A DNA stretch of 64,000 bases, from the NCBI GenBank assembly GCA_027625915.1, contig JANTQA010000033.1:10168001-10232000 (forward strand), written 5' to 3'. Shown piece by piece: positions 56,101 through 64,000 of this stretch (position 1 is its first letter; each line of letters begins with the position of its first letter). The position numbers and the translations under genes are program-made. This stretch comes from Anaeramoeba flamelloides. Taxonomy: Eukaryota; Metamonada; Anaeramoebidae. Under the pieces are notes generated by a model that saw only the letters and a program-made list of their open reading frames with translations, did not search any database and was not told the origin of the DNA.

Positions 56101-58185
56101 AGAGAACAGAACACCTCGTCAAAAAAAAAAAAAAAACACAAATAAACGACAATTTCTGTTCAAAAGAATTAAACTCAAATTATATTTTCTGTTTGTGGTA
56201 AATAGAGATCACCTTCTTTGAAAAAAAAGTTTTGATGGATTTTTAACGAATTCTGATTTCCAAATGAATAATACTAAGGACGAAGGAACCAAAAGAATTT
56301 CCAAGATAAACACAAAAGCTAATTCCTGAAATTAATTCGGTTTTTAGGATCGTTTATTCTCAGTACAAAAAAAATTTTTGGGAAAAAAAGAGTTTTTTTT
56401 CCAAAAATTTGTATTTTTATTTTTTGTTCTTTCCTAAATTACACGAGAAACAAAGTTGTAATTCAGGATAGTACTGAGTTAGGGTGAAATTTTTGAACCA
56501 AATTTAAGAATTAATATCAAAATATTAATTACTCAATGAAAAAGTAATTTGATTAAGGACGTAAAGTGGGGTAAATAACCTGTGTTGACAACCTTTAACA
56601 CATTACAAAAATTTAACTTATTTTTCTTTTTTTTCAGACTTGGGTATTTGAAGATAGGAAGGAACAAATATATTCTTGATTCATATTTAAATTGACTTTA
56701 GAGGTTAGATCTTTGATTAAGCTTAATGGTTCAAGAATATTAAATGCTTTTGTTTCAAAAATTTTGTCATATTTACAAAATTTCTGAGCTTAAATGATTT
56801 TTGTGCGAAATGTCAAAAAATGATCTTATTCCCATTTTTTTGTCAAAAAATTACATTTTAATCTTTCAATATCTTCATAATTCTTATTTAAAATTTATTT
56901 AAAGAACACTATTTCTTGTTTATATGTTGTTGTCATCCGATTGAGTTGTTTCTTTTATTTCTACACTAAAGTTAGCCAATATTTTTTGCAAGAGTTAAAT
57001 TTTCGGAATGGGTTAAAGTAAAAAACACGGGTTATTTACACAACTGTATGTTCTAAATGAATTCTCGTGGCACACAAAAAACGATACCCTTTTATCTTGG
57101 TTCAGGCAAATACGATCTCTTTTCCAAAGATTAAAATAAAATTTTGTTTCCAAAAAATTATTGTTCTACTTTAGAACCTCACTAATCAATCCCTTAGAAA
57201 TACACCTAAGAAGATATTTATCCAATTGGTTTTTCATACAAGTCAATTATCAGTACATATGTACTAACAACTCAGTAAAATTTAATAATTTTTCCATAAA
57301 ATCAATACTACTCATCTTTAAAACACTCATCATTACAAATTTGTAGTTAGAGGGTATTTGCAATAGAAACTCTTTTTTAGTCAAAGCATTCCTGTTTAAT
57401 TACTTTGGTACAAAAAACAAAAAGCAGAAAAACTCCATTTTTTGCCAAAATTAATTTTTTTAATCTCTTGGACAAAGGATCGTAAACACCTTTACCAAGA
57501 TGAAAGGATAGTATTTATGGTGTACCCTGCGAATTCATTTCGAACCCCCCCCCCTTAATATCTTCTTAATAATATTTTTAAGGGATTGGTTACTGAGGTT
57601 TTAAAGTAGAACAAAAAAACAAAATCAAAAAAATTGCCGATCAAATCCCTTTTGTACAAAATAATTGATTTTAAACCGCGAATAAAAAATAAAAGGACCC
57701 GAAAAAACTTAATTAATATTGGAAAGTTGGCGTTTGTATTGTAGAATACGAATTCATTTGGAACTTTCACCCTTAAGAAACTAGTAACTTTAAAAAATAT
57801 AATAGTAAATTTAATAGTAAATTCCATAAAAATTTTTTACTGCATCTTGAAACTTCAAAAGAAAGTCAAAACCTGATTACTTAAAACCAAACTTGCTTTG
57901 GAACACTATTTTCAGAAATGAATTATTGTTTATAAAAGTTTTGAACCATTTTTCTTATTTTTGAAAAGTTCAAAATTCAACATATTTTCAAACTATATTA
58001 AAAAAAAAATTATTTTCTTTGAAGATAAAAAAGAAATCGTATTAAGCACATTTCACCCCCCCCCCCTCTCATTTTAAATCGTAATGTGGATTATCAATTA
58101 AAATCTGAAATAAAAATAATAAAAACCATCCCCTTGTTGAACAATTCTGAAATATAAGTTCTGTTATTTGAGATATTATCCATAA
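56101..58185. other. spacer with inverted-repeat mosaic
   Basis: 57135-57215 (GTTCTACTTTAGAACCTCAC ... AAGAAGATAT) is inverted at 57548-57630, and a second block (GAATTC...TCTTGG...CGATC, 57060-57125) is inverted at 57478-57545, but the block order is not mirrored. A C11 run lies at about 57546 and another C-run at about 58057. No gene called. Confidence 0.45.
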
Positions 58186-58728
58186 TAAACTTTGTTTCTA
58201 TCAAAGTGGACCAACATTTTTTTTTTAAAACATCAATTATTTTTAAGAATTGACCTTTGAAGAACAAATAAGAAATAAGTAGTCTTGATACATATCAAAG
58301 AATGTTAGGTACCCACATGGATTAAATCTAATCAATATATTTTCTTATAAATTTAAAAAGCAAAATTCTTAGGTCACTAATTAAAAAAAATAACAATGTT
58401 CGTTTTGATCTTCAATTGAAGATCCGAATCAAATTCCAATAAAAATAAATATGATTTTTCTGAAATAATTTTCACGGTTTCAATAAGATTAGAATAACAG
58501 ATTATCACCAATTGACTATTGATCTTGCAATAAAAAAAAATTTGGAAATGAATGAGGTTATCAAAAAAAAAAAAAAAAAAAAAAAAAAATGATGAAAAAA
58601 TGTGAAAAAATGATATCAATTTTGAAATTTGCAAAATAAAATTTTTTTCTTTTAATATCAATTCAAAACCCCTTCAAATACATTTAATCCACTCATTAAA
58701 AACGGGCCCTTGACTGGAAAATAGTTTA
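58186..58728 (-). mobile_element. family B TIR MITE, copy 3, inverted (543 bp)
   Basis: The plus strand starts TAAACTTTGTTTCTATCAAA and ends GGGCCCTTGACTGGAAAATA plus GTTTA, inverted counterparts of the copy at 34515. Contains an A27 homopolymer. Noncoding. Confidence 0.7.
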
Positions 58729-60632
58729 ATTAACTACATTTTTTAACAAAAGTTGCTGAAATTAAATTAACCTTCAAATAGTGACTGAGAACCGACAAAA
58801 GGAAAAAATAGTAAATTTTGGTATTTGAGAGTTTGCCATCTCTTATTTTTACAATTTAATACAATTGGTAGTTCTTTTATTTTGTTTTAATTTAATTTCA
58901 GTTTAAAAAAAGAATTTTTTTTATTTGCCAAAAAATAATATTTAATACTTGAAAATTCCTTTTTAAAAATTAAAAAACACTTTATATTTATTTTTCTAAA
59001 ACGGAAAAATAGAAAGTTTACTTCTCTTAAAATAAAATAAATATCAGCAATAAAATAATTTTTTTAACTTTAATTTTATTTTCGATTTGAAATATGAACT
59101 TTTGAAAAAAAAAAAAAATACAAAATCCATCTTCTCAATTACTTTTAATGACCAAATATCCCCTACCCGAAAGACGATTATTGTACCATCGAAAGATTTC
59201 GATTTGATAAAACTTTTAAAGTAGGCACTTAATGTATCCATAAAAAAATAAAATTTAAAAATGTTCTAAAAATATTTAATCCTTTCATTTTTCTAATAAA
59301 CCCTTTTTCAATTTATTTTTGAATTTTGCTCAAAATTTCATTCTTAAAAATCATAATTTGTTTCCAATTCTAAGTTAAGTGATCATTTCTGGTATAATAT
59401 GGAGTATTTTTTTAATATCTCATCTTACCGTGAAAACGGGCAATTTAATTTCAAAAAATTAATTATTTAAACACTTGGCTCTAAAAGATTTTCAAATTTG
59501 TCATTGCACTCGTAATTTCAATTCTAAGATTATTTACCACTAAAAAAAAGTATTTCATTTTAAATAAATTACCTTTGATATTACTGATAAATTGCAATTT
59601 ATGTTTGGAAATTTTTCCTTGATTTTCCTTTTTAAAATTTTTATTCTCAACTTTGAATAAAGCATTTTATTAAGTCAAGTGTTAAGAAACTCTATAAAAT
59701 TAGTTGTTCTTCAAAATATTCTTTGTCAGAGACTGTTTGATAAGAAACAGTTCGAATATTTATAAAAATGGAAATTGAAACAAAATTTTTTAGAAATTTA
59801 TTAGAATTTATCAGTATTTTTTGTAAATCATTTGGTCACATCTAATTAAGATGAAACTAAAAGCCCATTTTCAAGGTATCCAAAAAAAAAAAAAAAACGT
59901 CGTTGAATATACAATCGATCGACATTAGTAAATATTTAAACAGTTACTTTCTGATTATTATGTATTTATAATCTTATCAATAAACATACCCTTTCAAATA
60001 ATTTTGGTACTTATCAAATAAATTTATAATAAAGCCATTTTCAAAAAAGTGAAAAATTAAAAGTTTTAAACAAGATCCACATAAAGAACTGCACATATAG
60101 TACAGTTCTGTGATGAATTATTTAAACTTTGGTGTTTCACTTCCTCGAGATGTCTTTATTGATTTGAGAAAAATTATTTTCAACAAAGATTAAGTTGTAA
60201 ATAAACCAAACTAAAAATTTATCAACCTAAATCTTAGATAATTTGTATTTTCTCAAAAAAAAATTTTGATACAATTTAGAAAAAATTAAATTAAATTTTG
60301 ATGTGTTCCGAATTCAACCAAAACACTTTTTATTAATTCAAGAAAAAATAAAATGAAAATACAAAAACACTAAAATTCTCAATAAACAACAAATAATTCA
60401 TATCATTTTTATTTATATTTTTTATTATCCTTTCGAGTTTTTTTTTAAAAAAAGAGTGGTTTATTAAAATTAAAATATTATAAGAATAAGGATTTAATTA
60501 TTTAAATTTTTCGTTTTTCAAATAAACAAACCAAAATTTTGTCAAAAAAAAAAATTAAAATGATTTTTTTCAAAATAAACTAATTCAAAAAAAAAAAAAA
60601 ACTTCTTTTCAATAATTTAAAAAATTTTCATA
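58729..60632. other. AT-rich spacer upstream of the winged-helix gene
   Basis: Upstream exons of the next gene probably lie here. One candidate is 59851-59875 (ATG, KLKAHFQ, then CAAG|GTATCC), which is phase-compatible with the acceptor at 60633; another protein-like piece is 60111-60190 (MNYLNFGVSLPRDVFIDLRK). Neither is proven. Confidence 0.3.
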
Positions 60633-60633
60633 G

Positions 60634-61915
60634 GTTTCAAAACACGAGATCAAATTTCATCAAATTGCGGATTCCCAAAACAAAGAATTTGTGTTGTTTT
60701 ATCAATTTTAAAAGGCATGGGGTTTGTTTCTGAATACAAACAAAACAGAGGCGTAATAGTTTTTAATAAAAAGCAGATGGATGTAATTACCAGTTCGAGA
60801 AAATATAATAATTATTTATTAAATTTACGTACAAGAAGAAGAGAACTATGTAAAAGGGGCGACCAATTATTAAAATTATTAAACAATCGTATTTCATCTC
60901 GCAATAATAATTCACAAAGAAATTACAATTTGAAACATTTTGAAAATTATCAAATAAAATTATCAAAATTTTTTTCACAAAAAGAAAAATTTGTAATTAA
61001 TTTCCAAAACGAAAATTTAAATAGTCAAAAAGGAAAAAATGAAAAGGCAAACATTAATAGAAAAAAAACAAAACCTCAAAGAAAAAAAAATCCGAGATCT
61101 CAAACAAAAAAAAAAAATTTATACGAAAAAATGGATGAAAAGCAAAATTTTCCAATAATTGAAACAACAAATAGAATAAAATCAGAAAATCAAAAAAATA
61201 TAATACCTAATAATAATAAAAGAAGGTCAAAAAGAAGGGTTTTACTAAAAAACCAAAATAACAAACAATTAGTAAATGATAATCAAGAATTACAATTCAA
61301 TTCAAATTTTAATAACTCATTATTGAACCCTTTAAATAATACTAATACAAACCCACCCAGGATGACGGTTCCGGTACCAGCACAATTACCATCTTTAGGA
61401 ATCCCAGTCAAAGAAACACAATTCGCCAAAGAGCAACAGAAACCTAAAAATTCAAAAATAAATCTTTTTTTAAATTATTCTAACCCAATTATTCAAAAGC
61501 AAACGCAACAAAAAAAAACAGAACAACAACAACAGCAGCAGCAACAACGCCAACAACAACAGCAGCAACAGCGACAACAACAACAACAACAACAACAATT
61601 TAAACAACAGCTACAACAGCAACAGCAATTACAGCAATTCCAACAATTTCAATTACAACAATTACAACAATTCCAACAGCAACAAAAATTACAACAAATG
61701 CAAGAGCAAAATCAAAAAATTAAACAATCACTCAATCAAAAAGATTCAAAAAATTTAAGCAATAATAATTATCAACAATTAAAAAATACAGAAAATAAAA
61801 ATATCCCTTCAAATTCTACACCTCTTGGAAATTGGAAATATCATTATTTAAATGTTCAAGGTATTTATTCTCTTCATTTTTTTTCAATTTAATAAGATTC
61901 TTTTTTTTTAGATTG
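60634..61915 (+). CDS. winged-helix (E2F/DP-like) transcription factor, 5' end unresolved
   Basis: An acceptor (AATTTTCATAG, 60633) opens a frame that continues into the ATG at 60717: RDQISSNCGFPKQRICVVLS, ILKGMGFVSEYKQNRGVIVF. Helix, Q-R-I recognition helix, then G-(F/L)-x-S and a hydrophobic strand is the winged-helix pattern of E2F/DP, though the usual RRIYD is QRICV. A Leu/Arg-rich helix (YNNYLLNLRTRRRELC...LLKLL) follows where E2F dimerises. Then come a basic Lys/Asn region, a short Pro-rich piece (PPRMTVPVPAQLPSLGIPV) and a Gln-rich tract. The last intron is 61861-61910 (GTATTT...TTTTTTTTAG, 50 bp); the protein ends ...LNVQD at 61915. From ATG 60717 it has 382 residues, but the start of the domain needs an upstream exon. 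Confidence 0.65.
61519..61710 (+). repeat. CAA/CAG-rich polyglutamine tract
   Basis: Codes for a nearly pure Gln run with mixed CAA and CAG codons, interspersed with Arg, Leu and Phe. Confidence 0.9.
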
Positions 61916-62149
61916 AGTTTTTTATGAGAATATATATATTTTTTGATAAATGGATGAATTAACTAGAATATTATTATTGTTTTTTAAGGAAGAAAAAATA
62001 AACTTATTTATTTTTTTATGACAAAACAATCGAAGAGATCAAAGAACCAAATATAGCAGTTAGTTTTTTTTTTTTTTTCAAATTTTAAAAAAATAGACCA
62101 AAAATTTGAATATTTTTTCTTTTTGTTTCTTAAATTTTAATAAAAACTA

Positions 62150-62710
62150 CAGTTAAGATGCCCAGAATTTAAAAGAATTGAGTAAAATAAAAAAATTTTC
62201 TGTTTATTTCACAAATTAAAATAAACCTAGATAATCTCATTAGATTTATCTAGAATTTAAAAGAATTGAGTAAAATCTTTGATTTTACTCAATTCTTTTA
62301 AATTCTGGGAAAGTGTTGTCAATTTTCTTGAGTTTTCTGTTTTATTTGTAAAGTGTTCTAGGTTTTTTTGAGGTTTTCCAAATAAATAGAAAACTCAAAA
62401 AAACCTAGAACACTTAACAAATAAAATAGAAAACCTCAAGAAAACCGACGTTAGGTTATTTTTAATTTGAGAAATCATAAAGAAAATTTCAAACATTTTC
62501 TTTTTATTTCCCAAATTAAAAATAACCTAGACACTCTACGACACTTGACGGCACCCCACAACACCCACCGTTAAGTTTTCGGAAGTGTCATAGAGCCCTC
62601 GCTTTTTTTTTTTAATTTTTTTTTTTTATTGAGAAAAACTATAGATTTTCGAGTAGTAACAGAAAATCGTGGCAAAACCTAGAAACTTATGGAAACTTAA
62701 TGAACTTGAC
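62150..62710. repeat. dense cluster of family H hairpins
   Basis: At least three palindromes in tandem: 62251-62307 (AATTTAAAAGAATTGAGTAA form), 62323-62444 (arms ~60 bp: TTTTCTTGAGTTTTCTGTTT and complement) and 62452-62529 (TAGGTTATTTTTAATTTGAG and complement), then the unit GACACTCTACGACACTTGAC and GGCACCCCACAACACCC. The best-preserved example in the window. Confidence 0.85.
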
Positions 62711-64000
62711 GGGAAAATAGTTTACATATTTCAAAAAATCTATATTTAAAATAAAAAATTTTATCGTTAAAATTAAGGTATAATTTCAATTTCATAAATC
62801 ATATTTTTTTTTGTTATTTAATTCTTTGAAATAAATAAAATAATAATAATTTTCAATTAAAAAGAGTTTTTAAAAATTGAAATTATTTCTTTCATTTTGT
62901 ACAGTTGAAATAGATTTTTTTTCATTAAATTTAAAGAATAAATTTATGAAAAATTATTCAAGTTTTTTTTTATATAAAATATAAATATTCTATTTTTTTT
63001 TTTTTTTTTTTTTTAAATTTCTGTTCTTTGTTAATATTACAGGATTTGATAATTTTGATTCAATTATTAAATAATTTAAGCAAATATTATTAATTTGAAA
63101 ATTGTTAATACAAAAAATCCTTTTTACAAATATCCATTTTATATAATTTTAAAGTTACTGTAGTTAAAAATACCTCTTTCCAGGACATAAAACTCAGAGT
63201 TTTTTCTCTATCAAAACACAACATCTAATTCAATGTTCAATTACATACCTAAGGTTAAATCAATTTTGAAGTTTTCCATTCGTATATCCTGAAAGTGTTA
63301 AATTATGATTTGATTTTGAATAAAACTTTCCTGTGTTTATTCCTTTTTTTTATGGTAATTGATTGTTTTTTTTTTTTCAAAATTGTATCTAAAATATATA
63401 CATTTTTTGAGAAAAATTTAAAATTTGATCTTTTATATTTAAAGTTTCCTATTTAATAGAAGAATTTTATGAAACCAATACCATGACAACTTATAGTTTA
63501 TTTACAGTTTCTTGGATAATTTAATTTATGAAAGTGGAATTGAAAAAAAAAAATAAGCACGGTTTTTAATTGTAAACACAGATTTTACAAAAACACACCG
63601 TTTATTTTAGCTACAGTACCCCCTCACAAAACTTTTAAGTTTTTATTCATAACAAACAATAACTCCTTATTCCCAATTCTAGAAATCGAAATATTTTTGA
63701 AGAATAAATAAAAGAAAATTTAAATCAATTAAAAAATTAAACCAATTTAATTTGCCCCAACACCTCTACCTAATATCTTATGATATTACATACATATACA
63801 TTTACATACACAGACACACACACATCCACATCCACACATAAATATATAAATATATATATCTGGAAATAATATTGAAATAAATTGGAATCAAATGAAAAAT
63901 ATTGAACAAATAAAAAAAACAAATATTTAGATCAAAGACAAAATTTCTTGAAAATTTTATATCAAAAATTCACTAAATACAAATAAAAGCTGGAAAACTT
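62711..64000. other. AT-rich right end
   Basis: No gene recognised. Long T runs near 62995 and a CA/TA microsatellite at 63785-63860. Confidence 0.45.
63785..63860. repeat. CA/TA-rich microsatellite
   Basis: Mixed ACAT, ACACAC and ATCCACATCC units grading into TATATA. Confidence 0.8.

Noticed and set aside
57546-58075. C-runs as possible functional i-motif sites
   Set aside because: Isolated homopolymers without multiple spaced runs; more likely replication slippage or assembly effects.

Overview
This is a window of very AT-rich nuclear DNA from a protist, with low-complexity proteins (Asn, Gln, Lys, His-Asn runs), short GT-AG introns and sparse genes in long A/T-rich spacers. The gene set (a giant degenerate ankyrin protein, an RCC1-BTB protein with two BTB-like segments, a USP25/28-like deubiquitinase, SR-type RNA-binding proteins, UDP-glucose dehydrogenase) fits an anaeramoebid metamonad best. 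That placement is inference from gene style, not a database match.

Layout. 1-3884: open-ended ankyrin-repeat gene on the minus strand, leaving the left edge. 3885-11283: no convincing gene; a TTAA-flanked MITE interrupted by a second TTAA element with a piggyBac-like transposase remnant, and a 1-kb foldback element full of TGTTGACAT motifs. 11284-12453: possible transcription regulator. 12454-17139: repeats plus a probable small spliced gene at about 13262. 17140-20349: deubiquitinase. 22591-23950: SR-type RRM gene lacking its first exon. 24-29.5 kb: hairpin mosaics, a LINE reverse-transcriptase fossil, an odd GC-richer patch and TIR MITEs. 29925-31185: small membrane protein and a spliced two-RRM gene. 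36401-43895: one RCC1-BTB gene whose halves are joined by a proposed 5.8-kb intron carrying two TTAA MITEs. 46951-48399: UDP-glucose 6-dehydrogenase. 48-53.6 kb: more MITEs and unresolved coding-like scraps. 55345-56100: unknown gene with a probable intron. 60634-61915: winged-helix (E2F/DP-like) gene with a Gln-rich tail and a 50-bp last intron. The right end holds a hairpin cluster and microsatellite.

The genes are independent housekeeping and regulatory loci; no operon-like or pathway grouping is visible beyond two RNA-binding genes of similar type. The strongest structural signal is the repeat landscape: at least three TIR families (two using TTAA targets and sharing a GGGnCTAGTC terminus), a Tc1/mariner-like 197-bp MITE pair, two large foldbacks and a recurrent modular hairpin family at about ten loci. 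Several listed open frames really begin at TTG or GTG, so starts were moved to ATG or to a splice acceptor where the sequence supports that.
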